Of a stretch of 26,129 bases of DNA, positions 8,450 through 16,658 are shown one piece after another. Position 1 is the first letter of the stretch, and the number at the start of each line of letters is the position of its first letter. A program made the translations under genes and the position numbers. A model generated the notes under the pieces. It saw only the letters and a list, made by a program, of their open reading frames with translations, searched no databases and was not told the origin of the DNA. Origin of the DNA: JAZLIC01 sp045617225. Its GTDB lineage: Bacteria; Bacillota; Clostridia; Monoglobales; Monoglobaceae. The DNA lies in NCBI GenBank assembly GCA_045617225.1, contig JAZLIC010000144.1, forward strand, positions 1 through 26,129, given 5' to 3'.

Positions 8450-8495
8450 CTTATATTCCTCCATTGCATAAAATTAAATACAAAAAATCAATCAT

Positions 8496-8524
8496 ATTTT
8501 AATACATTTCACAAAAGAAGTCAA
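8496..8524 (-). promoter_or_regulatory. Sigma-A promoter of the LRR protein operon
   Basis: Minus strand TTGACT (8524-8519), 17-base spacer, TAAAAT (8501-8496). The hexamers and spacing are identical to those of the promoter at 5298-5326. The predicted leader is about 40 bases. Confidence 0.7.
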
Positions 8525-8568
8525 TACAAAATGCAATATTTATCGAATTTTTGCTCTGCTAAACATAG

Positions 8569-8595
8569 AAAAAAGAGTCGTGCAAAGCACGACTC
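8569..8595 (-). terminator. Intrinsic terminator after tuf
   Basis: A perfect 9-bp stem, GAGTCGTGC/GCACGACTC with a 3-base loop, is followed by six T on the minus strand. It closes the str operon 17 bases after the tuf stop. Confidence 0.92.
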
Positions 8596-8611
8596 TCTTA
8601 AAGCACTGAAA

Positions 8612-9814
8612 TTAAGCAATGATTTCAGAAACAACGCCTGAACCAACAGTACGTCCGCCTTCGCGGATAGCGAAACGGAGACCTTCTTCAATAGCGATTG
8701 TTGTTGTAAGTTCAACGCTCATAGTGATGTTATCACCGGGCATACACATTTCAACACCGTCAGGAAGGTTTACAACGCCTGTAACGTCAGTTGTTCTGAA
8801 ATAGAACTGAGGTCTGTAGTTTGTGAAGAACGGGGTATGACGACCACCTTCATCCTTAGTAAGAACGTAAACTTCGCCCTTAAACTTTGTGTGAGGTGTA
8901 ATAGTACCCGGCTTAGCCAAAACCTGTCCTCTTTCGATTTCATCACGAGCAACACCACGGAGCAATGCACCGATGTTATCGCCTGCTTCTGCATAATCAA
9001 GAAGCTTTCTGAACATCTCAATGCCTGTTACAACAACCTTGCGTGTTTCATCTGACAAACCAACGATTTCAACTTCGTCAGACATATTAAGACGTCCTCT
9101 CTCAACTCTACCTGTAGCAACAGTACCACGACCGGTAATTGAGAAGATATCCTCGATAGGCATCAAGAAAGGAAGATCGCTCTTTCTTTCAGGTGTCGGG
9201 ATATAACTGTCAACAGCAGCCATAAGCTCGTGAATGCAAGCATAAGTAGGATCGCTCGGATCTGTTGATGCGCATTCCAATACCTGGAGACCACTACCCT
9301 TTACAATCGGGATATCATCACCCGGGAACTCGTACTCGGTAAGAAGGTCTCTGATTTCCATTTCAACAAGCTCTAAGAGCTCTTCGTCATCAACCTGGTC
9401 AACCTTGTTCATAAATACAACGATGTATGGTACACCAACCTGACGTGAAAGCAAGATGTGCTCTCTTGTCTGAGGCATAGGACCATCAGCTGCAGATACA
9501 ACCAAGATAGCACCGTCCATCTGTGCAGCACCGGTGATCATGTTCTTAACATAGTCAGCGTGTCCGGGGCAGTCAACGTGTGCATAGTGACGATTCTCTG
9601 TCTCATACTCAACGTGAGCTGTAGAAATCGTGATACCTCTTTCTCTTTCTTCCGGAGCTTTATCGATCATATCGTAAGCTTCGTACTGTGCCTTACCATC
9701 CATAGCCAAAACCTTGGTAATTGCAGCTGTCAAAGTTGTCTTACCGTGGTCAACGTGGCCGATTGTACCAATGTTAACATGGGGCTTGGTTCTTTCAAAT
9801 TTTTCCTTTGCCAT
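8612..9814 (-). CDS. tuf: Elongation factor Tu
   Basis: A 400-residue translation GTPase that delivers aminoacyl-tRNA to the ribosome; the length is normal. G1 GHVDHGKT (19-26), switch region with ERERGITI (56-63), G3 DCPGH (81-85) and G4 NKVD (136-139) are all present. The G5 motif reads SGL (174-176) where almost all bacterial EF-Tu have SAL. The C-terminus reads TVGSGVVSEIIA instead of the usual TVGAGVV. Domains 2 and 3 are complete. An AGGAGG site lies before the ATG. It is last in the str operon after fusA, with its own promoter in the gap and a strong terminator behind it. No second copy is visible here. Confidence 0.99.
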   Translation of the reverse strand: MAKEKFERTKPHVNIGTIGHVDHGKTTLTAAITKVLAMDGKAQYEAYDMIDKAPEERERGITISTAHVEYETENRHYAHVDCPGHADYVKNMITGAAQMDGAILVVSAADGPMPQTREHILLSRQVGVPYIVVFMNKVDQVDDEELLELVEMEIRDLLTEYEFPGDDIPIVKGSGLQVLECASTDPSDPTYACIHELMAAVDSYIPTPERKSDLPFLMPIEDIFSITGRGTVATGRVERGRLNMSDEVEIVGLSDETRKVVVTGIEMFRKLLDYAEAGDNIGALLRGVARDEIERGQVLAKPGTITPHTKFKGEVYVLTKDEGGRHTPFFTNYRPQFYFRTTDVTGVVNLPDGVEMCMPGDNITMSVELTTTIAIEEGLRFAIREGGRTVGSGVVSEIIA

Positions 9815-9872
9815 TTTTCTTTCCTCCTAATAAATAGAATATGGTAATTTAATAAATTTTCTAATAATAATT

Positions 9873-9901
9873 ATTTTACTATTAAATTAAAATAATTTCA
9901 A
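9873..9901 (-). promoter_or_regulatory. Internal sigma-A promoter for tuf
   Basis: Minus strand TTGAAA (9901-9896), 17-base spacer, TAAAAT (9878-9873), within a very AT-rich gap of 112 bases. It would give tuf extra transcription beyond fusA read-through. A 6-bp TGAGAA/TTCTCA hairpin overlaps the fusA stop but has no clean T-run. Confidence 0.65.
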
Positions 9902-9926
9902 TAGTTTTTATAAAATTTTTTGAGAA

Positions 9927-12011
9927 TTAGTTCTCAGCCTGGTTTCTTTCCTTGATAATCTTCTCTGCAAGGCTCTTCGGTAATTCCTCAAAGTGGCTTG
10001 GTTCCATAGAATACTGACCACGGCCCTGAGTTCTTGAACGAAGCTCTGTTGCATAACCAAACATCTCAGAAAGCGGAACATGTGCGGTAATCTCCTGTGC
10101 ACCCGGTCTTGCTTCCATACCCTGAATCTGTCCACGACGTGAGTTCAAATCGCCCATAACATCGCCCATATAATCCTCAGGTACGTTTACAACAACCTTC
10201 ATGATAGGTTCCATAATAACAGGATTAGCCTTGCGACAACCGTCCTTAAACGCCATTGAACCTGCAATCTTAAATGCCATTTCTGATGAATCGACTTCAT
10301 GGTACGAACCATCAACCAATGTGCACTTAACATCTACAACAGGATATCCGGCTAAAACACCTGTCTGCATTGCGCCCTGAATACCGGCATCAACCGCAGG
10401 GATATATTCCTTAGGAATAGCACCGCCGACAATCTTGTTTTCAAAGACATAACCTGCGCCCGGCTCCAACGGTTCCATATCCATAACAACATGTCCGTAC
10501 TGACCTTTACCACCTGACTGTCTTGCGTACTTATGGTCTACATGAACACTGTTGCGGATAGTTTCACGGTATGAAACCTGAGGACTACCAACATTAGCTT
10601 CTACCTTAAATTCACGCAAAAGACGGTCAACGATAATCTCCAAGTGGAGCTCACCCATACCGGCGATAATTGTCTGTCCTGTTTCATCATCTGTGTATGT
10701 CTTAAAGGTTGGGTCTTCTTCCGCAAGCTTTGAAAGAGCAATACCCATCTTTTCCTGACCTGCCTTTGTCTTTGGCTCTATCGCAACACGGATAACCGGT
10801 TCCGGGAATTCCATAGACTCAAGAATAACAGGAGCCTTCTCGTCACAAAGAGTATCACCGGTTGTTGTATTTTTAAGACCAACAGCAGCAGCAATATCAC
10901 CTGCGTAAACAGTATCTATATCTTCTCTGTTGTTAGCGTGCATCTGAAGAATACGGCCGATTCTCTCTTTGTTATCCTTAACTGAGTTATAAACGTGTGA
11001 ACCGCTGTTAAGTGTTCCCGAATATACACGGAAGAATGCAAGCTTACCTACAAACGGGTCTGTTGCAATCTTAAATGCAAGAGCTGCAAAAGGCTCTTCA
11101 TCAGAAGAATGACGAACAGTAGTTTCCTCTGTTCTCGGAACAATACCCTGAATAGGCGGTACATCAAGCGGAGACGGCATAAAATCAACTACTGCATCAA
11201 GCATATTCTGTACACCCTTGTTCTTATATGAAGAACCACAAAGAACAGGAACCATCTCGTTTGCAATAGTAGCTTTGCGAATAGCCTTCTTGATTTCGTC
11301 TTCGGTAAGGTCGCCTTCTTCTAAATACTTGTCCATCAACTCTTCATCTGTTTCTGCAACAGCTTCAAGCAATGCACTGCGGTACTCCTGAGCCTTATCC
11401 ATCATATCGGCAGGGATTTCTTCAACTCTTTCATCCTGACCGAGTTCGTCATAATAAACATATGCCTTCATCTGGATAAGGTCGATAAGGCCTTTAAAGT
11501 CCTCCTCAGCGCCAATAGGCAACTGAATCGGAACAGCGTTACATTTAAGTCTTGTCTTCATCATGTCTACAACATTATAGAAATCTGCACCCATGATGTC
11601 CATCTTGTTTACATATACCATTCTCGGTACACGATACTTATCAGCCTGACGCCAAACGGTTTCAGACTGAGGCCCAACGCCGCCCTTTGCACAAAGAACA
11701 GTTACACTACCATCAAGAACACGAAGTGAACGCTCAACCTCTACGGTAAAGTCAACGTGTCCCGGTGTATCAATGATGTTGATACGATGGTTTTTCCACT
11801 GTGCAGTTGTAGCAGCAGAAGTAATAGTAATACCACGCTCAGCCTCCTGCTCCATCCAGTCCATCTGTGAAGCACCCTCGTGAGTTTCACCGATTTTATG
11901 AATACGACCTGTATAGAACAAAATACGCTCTGTGGTAGTAGTCTTACCGGCATCAATATGAGCCATGATGCCTATATTTCTGGTTTTTTCCAATGAAAAA
12001 GCTCTACCCAT
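9927..12011 (-). CDS. fusA: Elongation factor G
   Basis: A 694-residue translocation GTPase of normal length. The N-terminus MGRAFSLEKTRNIGIMAHID leads into the P-loop AHIDAGKTTTTERIL (17-31). Switch ERGITITSAA, G3 DTPGHVDF and G4 NKMD follow, then domains II-V with the domain IV stretch RQSGGKGQYGHV and the C-terminal GYATELRSRTQGRGQYSM. A GAGAGGAG site precedes the ATG. It lies 53 bases after rpsG; a 7-bp hairpin GGTAAGA/TCTTACC (12052-12069) overlaps the rpsG stop and may tune coupling or mRNA decay. No truncation or odd residue noted. Confidence 0.99.
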   Translation of the reverse strand: MGRAFSLEKTRNIGIMAHIDAGKTTTTERILFYTGRIHKIGETHEGASQMDWMEQEAERGITITSAATTAQWKNHRINIIDTPGHVDFTVEVERSLRVLDGSVTVLCAKGGVGPQSETVWRQADKYRVPRMVYVNKMDIMGADFYNVVDMMKTRLKCNAVPIQLPIGAEEDFKGLIDLIQMKAYVYYDELGQDERVEEIPADMMDKAQEYRSALLEAVAETDEELMDKYLEEGDLTEDEIKKAIRKATIANEMVPVLCGSSYKNKGVQNMLDAVVDFMPSPLDVPPIQGIVPRTEETTVRHSSDEEPFAALAFKIATDPFVGKLAFFRVYSGTLNSGSHVYNSVKDNKERIGRILQMHANNREDIDTVYAGDIAAAVGLKNTTTGDTLCDEKAPVILESMEFPEPVIRVAIEPKTKAGQEKMGIALSKLAEEDPTFKTYTDDETGQTIIAGMGELHLEIIVDRLLREFKVEANVGSPQVSYRETIRNSVHVDHKYARQSGGKGQYGHVVMDMEPLEPGAGYVFENKIVGGAIPKEYIPAVDAGIQGAMQTGVLAGYPVVDVKCTLVDGSYHEVDSSEMAFKIAGSMAFKDGCRKANPVIMEPIMKVVVNVPEDYMGDVMGDLNSRRGQIQGMEARPGAQEITAHVPLSEMFGYATELRSRTQGRGQYSMEPSHFEELPKSLAEKIIKERNQAEN

Positions 12012-12064
12012 AAAAACTCCTCTCTACACATATGCGTCTTTCCATCATAGCGGTAAGACACATC

Positions 12065-12535
12065 TTACCAACGGAAATGAGCAAATGCCTTATTTGCTTC
12101 TGCCATTTTATGTGTATCTTCCTTCTTCTTAAATGCACCACCTGTGCTATTGATAGCATCAAGCAATTCATTAGCTAATCTTTCTGCCATAGTGCGTTCT
12201 GAACGCTTTCTTGAGTAAGCGGTAATCCATCTTAAACCCAAAGTTTCGCGTCTGTCAGGACGAACCTCAATCGGAACCTGATAGTTTGCACCACCTACAC
12301 GGCGAGCCTTAACTTCCAAAACAGGCATTACGCAATTCATAGCTTCCTCAAATACTTCAACAGGATCCTTTCCTGTCTTTTCCTTAATGATGTCGAACGC
12401 ATCATAAACGATTTTCTGTGCGACACCCTTCTTGCCGTCTAACATAATGTTGTTAATCAAACGTGTAACAGTCTTGCTGTTATACATCGGATCAGGCAAA
12501 ACATCACGACGGGCAATATGACCTCTTCTTGGCAC
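12065..12535 (-). CDS. rpsG: 30S ribosomal protein S7 (GTG start)
   Basis: A 156-residue primary 16S rRNA binder that nucleates assembly of the small-subunit head. The sequence begins (V/M)PRRGHIARRDVLPDPMYNS and ends EANKAFAHFRW, and contains KARRVGGANYQVPIEVRP. An ATG at 12553 lies in frame, but the AAGGAGGGG ribosome site falls between it and codon 7, a GTG; starting at that GTG (12535) gives exactly the usual family length. S7 is the autoregulator of the str operon in Escherichia coli, where it binds between the S12 and S7 genes. The gap here is also long (145 bases) and structured. Confidence 0.97.
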   Translation of the reverse strand: MPRRGHIARRDVLPDPMYNSKTVTRLINNIMLDGKKGVAQKIVYDAFDIIKEKTGKDPVEVFEEAMNCVMPVLEVKARRVGGANYQVPIEVRPDRRETLGLRWITAYSRKRSERTMAERLANELLDAINSTGGAFKKKEDTHKMAEANKAFAHFRW

Positions 12536-12680
12536 TTTCTTCCCCTCCTTCATTAGGTTTATTCACCATAAGGTACTCAACGCCCCTCCTTGGGGCACTG
12601 TCGTGCATAACGCGGCCAATAGGTATCAAAATCTATATCAGCAACATATGCACTACATTTTCAATTAGTTAAGCCGCAGC
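12536..12680 (-). promoter_or_regulatory. Long structured rpsL-rpsG intercistronic region, possible S7 operator
   Basis: 145 bases between tightly co-regulated genes, containing a TAAGC/GCTTA tetraloop hairpin at the rpsL stop and a GCCCC/GGGGC hairpin (about 12583-12597) whose loop and 3' arm carry an AAGGAGGGG-like sequence, as in the true rpsG ribosome site. No gene or promoter is seen. A role as an S7 feedback site, as in enterobacteria, is inference from position only. Confidence 0.3.
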
Positions 12681-13091
12681 TTATTTAGGCGCCTTTGCGC
12701 CATACTTTGATCTTGCCTGTCTGCGTGCATCTACACCTGAAGTATCAAGTGTACCACGAATAATGTGATAACGCACACCGGGAAGGTCCTTGATTCTTCC
12801 GCCACGAATCATAACAACACTGTGTTCCTGAAGATTGTGGCCGATACCCGGGATATACGCTGATACCTCGATACCGTTTGTAAGCTTAACTCTGGCAACC
12901 TTACGAAGCGCTGAATTCGGCTTCTTAGGAGTCATAGTTCTTACAGAAGTACAAACACCTCTCTTTTGCGGAGAAGCCTGGTCTGTCGGACGCTTCTTAA
13001 TGGTATTCATACCCTTTAAGAGAGCAGGAGCAGTTGACTTCTTCTCAACAGTAGATCTGCCTTTTCTTACTAATTGGTTAAATGTTGGCAA
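12681..13091 (-). CDS. rpsL: 30S ribosomal protein S12 (TTG start)
   Basis: A 136-residue decoding-centre protein with PTFNQLVRKGR at the start, SPQKRGVCTSVRTMTPKKPN, GIEVSAYIPGIGHNLQEHS and GGRIKDLPGVRYHIIRG. The two lysines whose mutation gives streptomycin resistance (in TPKKPNS and RIKDLPG) are both wild type. The first ATG in frame (13106) overlaps the ribosome site GGGGGTGA; the following TTG at 13091, six or seven bases after that site, restores the normal N-terminus, so TTG is chosen. It lies 56 bases after ybxF. Confidence 0.96.
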   Translation of the reverse strand: MPTFNQLVRKGRSTVEKKSTAPALLKGMNTIKKRPTDQASPQKRGVCTSVRTMTPKKPNSALRKVARVKLTNGIEVSAYIPGIGHNLQEHSVVMIRGGRIKDLPGVRYHIIRGTLDTSGVDARRQARSKYGAKAPK

Positions 13092-13147
13092 TATGTTCAC
13101 CCCCATACTTTAAAATTTATAAAAACACACTTGGTGTCCTTACCTGA

Positions 13148-13387
13148 TTATTTAAGCAATACCGCCACCGCAGTAGGAACGTCAACACGGCACGCTTTTG
13201 CAAGTTCACGCATACTCGGCACCATAATTACAGGCACTTTGTTTTCTTTGCAAAGCTCCATTAACGGAGCCTTTACCCATGGGTCTGTGTCCTCTGCAAC
13301 AAAAGCCGTATCGGCACTTCCTTGCTTAATTGCTTTCTCGGATTGCTTCTTCCCTACAACATGGTTTAAAGTTCTGAGTCTTTCCAT
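13148..13387 (-). CDS. ybxF: L7Ae-family K-turn RNA-binding protein
   Basis: A 79-residue protein with the L7Ae/L30e fold signature: GKKQSEKAIKQGSADTAFVAEDTD, then ENKVPVIMVPSMRELAKACRVDVPTAV. Bacillus YbxF binds kink-turn RNAs and sits directly before rpsL, as here. The frame opens at 13423, but the ATG at 13387 is chosen since GGAGGTG lies 8 bases upstream and the result matches the family length. It is the first gene of the str operon. rpoB/rpoC, usually just upstream, are absent and an unrelated hydrolase gene takes their place. Confidence 0.92.
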   Translation of the reverse strand: MERLRTLNHVVGKKQSEKAIKQGSADTAFVAEDTDPWVKAPLMELCKENKVPVIMVPSMRELAKACRVDVPTAVAVLLK

Positions 13388-13445
13388 CCAAAGCACCTCC
13401 GATAACAATTGGACAAACTCCACGCATTACAGCATGAACTATAAT

Positions 13446-13474
13446 ACTATATACTATTTCTTTGAACTTGTCAA
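13446..13474 (-). promoter_or_regulatory. Sigma-A promoter of the str operon
   Basis: Minus strand perfect TTGACA (13474-13469), 17-base spacer, TATAGT (13451-13446). The -35 overlaps the stop codon of the upstream hydrolase gene. The leader to ybxF is about 50 bases. Confidence 0.8.
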
Positions 13475-15093
13475 GTATTTTTTAAAAGATATACTTCCGC
13501 CTGCAAACTATTTTTAAATTTCTCCGCAGTCTGTGCAATTTTAAAGTAGTTTTCGGTCAATATGGTGTCTGTTCCCATTTTAATATATTCTTCAATTTCT
13601 TCCTGATTATTCACCAAAAAAGCATTGCAGGCAATACCGTTTGCGTGAGCACTCACAACTATTTCACGGTTTAAATATACTTTACCTATCTCTGCTTTTT
13701 TTGCGCCAATCGCAATCGCTCTGTCCACGGTTTCAGACGGACTTTCTTCATTGCATCTGACGCAAAGATTTATTTCCGGATATTTTTCCTTAACAAACTT
13801 TAAAACTTCATCATTTGCAGATGTGAAGTAAATATGCTTCTCACAATCATATTTCTTTATCAACCTGACTGCCCTTTCGATACATTCCGCATCGTCAAAC
13901 CTTATATGAATATTCATAATTGTATGGCAGGCAAGCTTTTTAAGTATATCTTCAAGCCTTAGTATTTTTAAACCCCTGAACTCATCGCCGCTTTTTGCTC
14001 CGAAATCGAACTTTTCAAGTTCCTCATAACTATAATCCCACACGTTGCCGTGTCCGTCGGATATATTTCCAAGGTTGAAATCGTGAAGCGATACAAGCTC
14101 TTTATCCTTCGTAAGCCATAAGTCAAATCCTATTTCTTCCGCACCGAGTGCCACTGCCGCTCCAAACGCCGCCATACTGTTCTCCGGGGCAACTTTTGAA
14201 AAGCCATGATATGCGCAAACTCTCGGATACGGCATTTGGTTATCAGCTAAGCATATCGCACTTCCGCACTGCCTGTAATTCCAGGGCGTTCTTCCTTCCT
14301 CGATATACATATAATGCGGTGCGTCTGCCCTGCCAAAGCCGGCAGGCTTTAAGTATTTCTTGTGCGGGTCAAATTCTGCCGTGCCTACGCCGAACTTTCC
14401 TTTCATATTAAGCAAGACCTCGCCTTCGGGCGATACAATCATACTTGCTCCGCAAACCTTTGCGCCTTCGTCAAAGCTTATCGAGGAGCGCAAGACATAA
14501 GCATTTGTGTTATACGCAATAAATCGGCACGATGTTTCGATTGCGCTGTGAGTGTCACTTCGCTGATGCGAGCATCCTATTATCACATCGACGCCTGCTT
14601 TCGCAATTTTTGAAAATGACTCATAAAAATAAAAATCATAGCAAGTCAAAAATCCGTACCTGACTCCGTCTGCTTCAATTATATACGGCTCCGAGAACTC
14701 CTCTGTGTATTCATCATCTACATTTTTACGCTTCTCGCCCGGCGGAATATGCATCTTATAGTACTTACCTATAATTTCTCCGTTTTTATCTATAACAAAT
14801 GTTGTATTCCGATATTTGCCGTCAACATTTTCCAAAGCATTAAAGGCAACAAGACTTTTGCATCTTTGTGCGGTTTCAACACATTTTTCCATAAGCCTTT
14901 CCATATATCTGTTATGATAAAAAAGTGTTTCTTCCTCTGTGGAAGTCACACAAGGTATATCACTGTATTCAGGCAAAACGATAATATCCGCATCTTCTTT
15001 GCAGTCTTCAAGCAACTTTATTTTATCTTCAAATAATTTATCCGATAATGATAAATCATTTGAATATTGCGGTTGAAAAATATATGCCTTCAT
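13471..15093 (-). CDS. Fusion of a nitrilase-type amidohydrolase and a degenerate GDPD domain
   Basis: A 540-residue two-domain protein without signal peptide. Residues 1-265 are a carbon-nitrogen hydrolase with the full catalytic triad: E42 (LPEYS), K113 (YYKMH) and C151 (LTCYDF). Such enzymes cleave nitriles, amides or carbamoyl groups; the substrate here is unknown. Residues 290-520 match the glycerophosphodiester phosphodiesterase barrel (VAPENSMAAF, LTKDKELVSLHD). Its active site is altered: the usual HRG reads Y295-H296-G297, and the metal-binding E of the E-x-D pair is G322, while D324 and H337 remain. The second half may therefore be a non-hydrolytic or changed-specificity domain. An AAGGGG site precedes the ATG. 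It appears monocistronic, between a terminator and the str promoter. Confidence 0.85.
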   Translation of the reverse strand: MKAYIFQPQYSNDLSLSDKLFEDKIKLLEDCKEDADIIVLPEYSDIPCVTSTEEETLFYHNRYMERLMEKCVETAQRCKSLVAFNALENVDGKYRNTTFVIDKNGEIIGKYYKMHIPPGEKRKNVDDEYTEEFSEPYIIEADGVRYGFLTCYDFYFYESFSKIAKAGVDVIIGCSHQRSDTHSAIETSCRFIAYNTNAYVLRSSISFDEGAKVCGASMIVSPEGEVLLNMKGKFGVGTAEFDPHKKYLKPAGFGRADAPHYMYIEEGRTPWNYRQCGSAICLADNQMPYPRVCAYHGFSKVAPENSMAAFGAAVALGAEEIGFDLWLTKDKELVSLHDFNLGNISDGHGNVWDYSYEELEKFDFGAKSGDEFRGLKILRLEDILKKLACHTIMNIHIRFDDAECIERAVRLIKKYDCEKHIYFTSANDEVLKFVKEKYPEINLCVRCNEESPSETVDRAIAIGAKKAEIGKVYLNREIVVSAHANGIACNAFLVNNQEEIEEYIKMGTDTILTENYFKIAQTAEKFKNSLQAEVYLLKNT

Positions 15094-15127
15094 TTTACAT
15101 ATCCCCTTTAATAACCATAAATGTCCT

Positions 15128-15136
15128 ATTATAACA
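15128..15136 (-). promoter_or_regulatory. Extended -10 promoter of the hydrolase fusion gene
   Basis: Minus strand TGT-TATAAT (15136-15128), an extended -10 element; no good -35 is found at the usual spacing. It abuts the T-run of the terminator hairpin of the preceding operon. Confidence 0.45.
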
Positions 15137-15169
15137 AAGACTGCTCACTTATATAAGCTTGCAGTCTTT
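15136..15169. terminator. Terminator hairpin between the ABC importer and the hydrolase gene
   Basis: A 9-bp stem AAAGACTGC/GCAGTCTTT with an AT-rich self-complementary loop. The T-run is five on the plus strand and only three on the minus strand, so on the minus strand, where it is needed, it may be leaky. Confidence 0.6.
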
Positions 15170-15184
15170 TTATCTAATCAAATT

Positions 15185-15922
15185 TTACAGTACACAACGG
15201 AGGAAATCCTGTGTTCTTGGATTTTGCGGATTTCCGAAGACATCTTTCGGGGCACCTTCCTCCATAATATACCCGTCTGCCATAAACAGAACTCTATCCG
15301 CAACCTCACGCGCAAATCCCATCTCGTGAGTAACGATAACCATTGTCATACCGTCCTTCGCTAGGTCCTTCATAACATTTAAAACTTCGCCTACCATTTC
15401 AGGGTCAAGTGCGGATGTCGGCTCATCAAAGAGCATAACATCAGGATGCATACAAAGCGCTCTGGCAATGGCAACACGTTGTTTCTGTCCGCCCGAAAGC
15501 TGGGAAGGATACGCATTTGCCTTATCTTCAAGTCCAACCTTTTTAAGCATTTTAAGTGCGGTTTCCTTAGCTTCTTCTTTTGTTGCCTTTTTAAGGTCAA
15601 CCGGTGCAAGCATAAGATTTCCCAAAACATCATAATTGTTAAAAAGGTTAAAGTGTTGGAACACCATACCGATGTTCTCGCGCACCTTATTGATGTTTGT
15701 CTTCTTATCGGAAATATTGTATCCGTCAACCGTAATATTTCCGGAAGTAATATCCTCCAAACGATTTATGCACCGAAGGAATGTTGATTTACCGCTTCCC
15801 GAAGGGCCGATAACACATACAACTTCACCTTCACGAACATCAATGGAAACGTCTTTTATAACCTCTAAATGCCCAAAGTTTTTGGAAAGGTTTTTAACGC
15901 TGATTTTAATATTATCTGCCAC
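15185..15922 (-). CDS. Polar amino-acid ABC importer, ATPase subunit (GTG start)
   Basis: A 245-residue ATPase of the GlnQ/HisP type that powers uptake. Walker A GPSGSGKST (39-47), Q-loop FQHFNLF (88-94), signature LSGGQKQR (142-149), Walker B VMLFDEP (162-168) and the H-switch VTHEMGF are all present. The frame opens at 15952, but AAGGAGG lies 7 bases before a GTG at 15922, which gives the family's usual N-terminus. It overlaps the permease 3' end by 11 bases, so translation is probably coupled. The family is certain; the amino acid carried cannot be read from sequence. Confidence 0.95.
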   Translation of the reverse strand: MADNIKISVKNLSKNFGHLEVIKDVSIDVREGEVVCVIGPSGSGKSTFLRCINRLEDITSGNITVDGYNISDKKTNINKVRENIGMVFQHFNLFNNYDVLGNLMLAPVDLKKATKEEAKETALKMLKKVGLEDKANAYPSQLSGGQKQRVAIARALCMHPDVMLFDEPTSALDPEMVGEVLNVMKDLAKDGMTMVIVTHEMGFAREVADRVLFMADGYIMEEGAPKDVFGNPQNPRTQDFLRCVL

Positions 15923-16577
15923 GGTTGAGCCTCCTTTCCAAAGATTTTGCAAGAATGGATAAGAGGGTTATAACAACCAAATACATAACCGCTACAATAG
16001 CCCAAACCTGAAAGGACTTAAATGTGATTGCAATAACATTCTGTGCCTTATTAACCAATTCCGGAAAACCGATAACCGAGAGGATAGATGTATCCTTTAA
16101 GGTTATTATAAACTGATTTACGATACTCGGAATCATATTTTTTATAGCCTGCGGCAATACAACCCTATACATAGAGCGGCTGTAAGTAAGTCCGAGACTT
16201 CTTGAAGCCTCCATCTGTCCTTTATCAATAGACTGGATACCCGCACGGATAATTTCCGCCATATAGGCACCACAGTTAAGTGCAAGACAAACAGTACCTG
16301 CCACAAGAGGCGAAAATGTAATATTTGAGCCCATAAGCTTTAAGCCGTAAGGTAAGCCAAAATATACAAAGAACGCTAAAACAATCATCGGTACTCCGCG
16401 TATGATGTTTACATATATAATAGAAATAACATTACATACTTTGTTGTGCACAACACTGAGCATACCGAAAATAATACCCAGAACGCAGCCAAACGCAAGG
16501 CCAAGCAGTGCCAAAAGCAATGTCTGCCCCATGGCTGTAAGCAGCAACGAGCCATATGTATTAATTATAAATTGCAT
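15912..16577 (-). CDS. Polar amino-acid ABC importer, permease subunit
   Basis: A 221-residue HisM/GlnP-type integral membrane protein with about five membrane segments and the cytoplasmic EAA loop (MEASRSLGLTYSRSMYRVVLPQA) that docks to the ATPase. The N-terminal part GSLLLTAMGQTLLLALLGL is typical of the family. It usually works as a homodimer when, as here, one permease gene is present. A GAGG site precedes the ATG. It sits between the binding protein (81 bases upstream) and the ATPase (11-base overlap). Confidence 0.95.
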   Translation of the reverse strand: MQFIINTYGSLLLTAMGQTLLLALLGLAFGCVLGIIFGMLSVVHNKVCNVISIIYVNIIRGVPMIVLAFFVYFGLPYGLKLMGSNITFSPLVAGTVCLALNCGAYMAEIIRAGIQSIDKGQMEASRSLGLTYSRSMYRVVLPQAIKNMIPSIVNQFIITLKDTSILSVIGFPELVNKAQNVIAITFKSFQVWAIVAVMYLVVITLLSILAKSLERRLNRGR

Positions 16578-16595
16578 AAATTCCTCAAAGCCTTT

Positions 16596-16640
16596 CCGCC
16601 TGTCTAAAGCTAACTACATCCTTATCACAGGCGGATAAGG
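16596..16640 (-). promoter_or_regulatory. Two competing or pseudoknotted hairpins between binding protein and permease
   Basis: In plus coordinates, CCTTATC (16620-16626) pairs with GATAAGG (16634-16640). The seven-base loop between them (16627-16633) is also complementary to CGCCTGT at 16597-16603; extended by one base this makes an 8-bp CCGCCTGT/ACAGGCGG helix that overlaps the first stem by one or two bases. No T-run follows. It may protect the 3' end of the binding-protein message or restrict permease translation; this is inferred from its position. Confidence 0.45.
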
Positions 16641-16658
16641 CGTGTTTTAAAACTAAAA

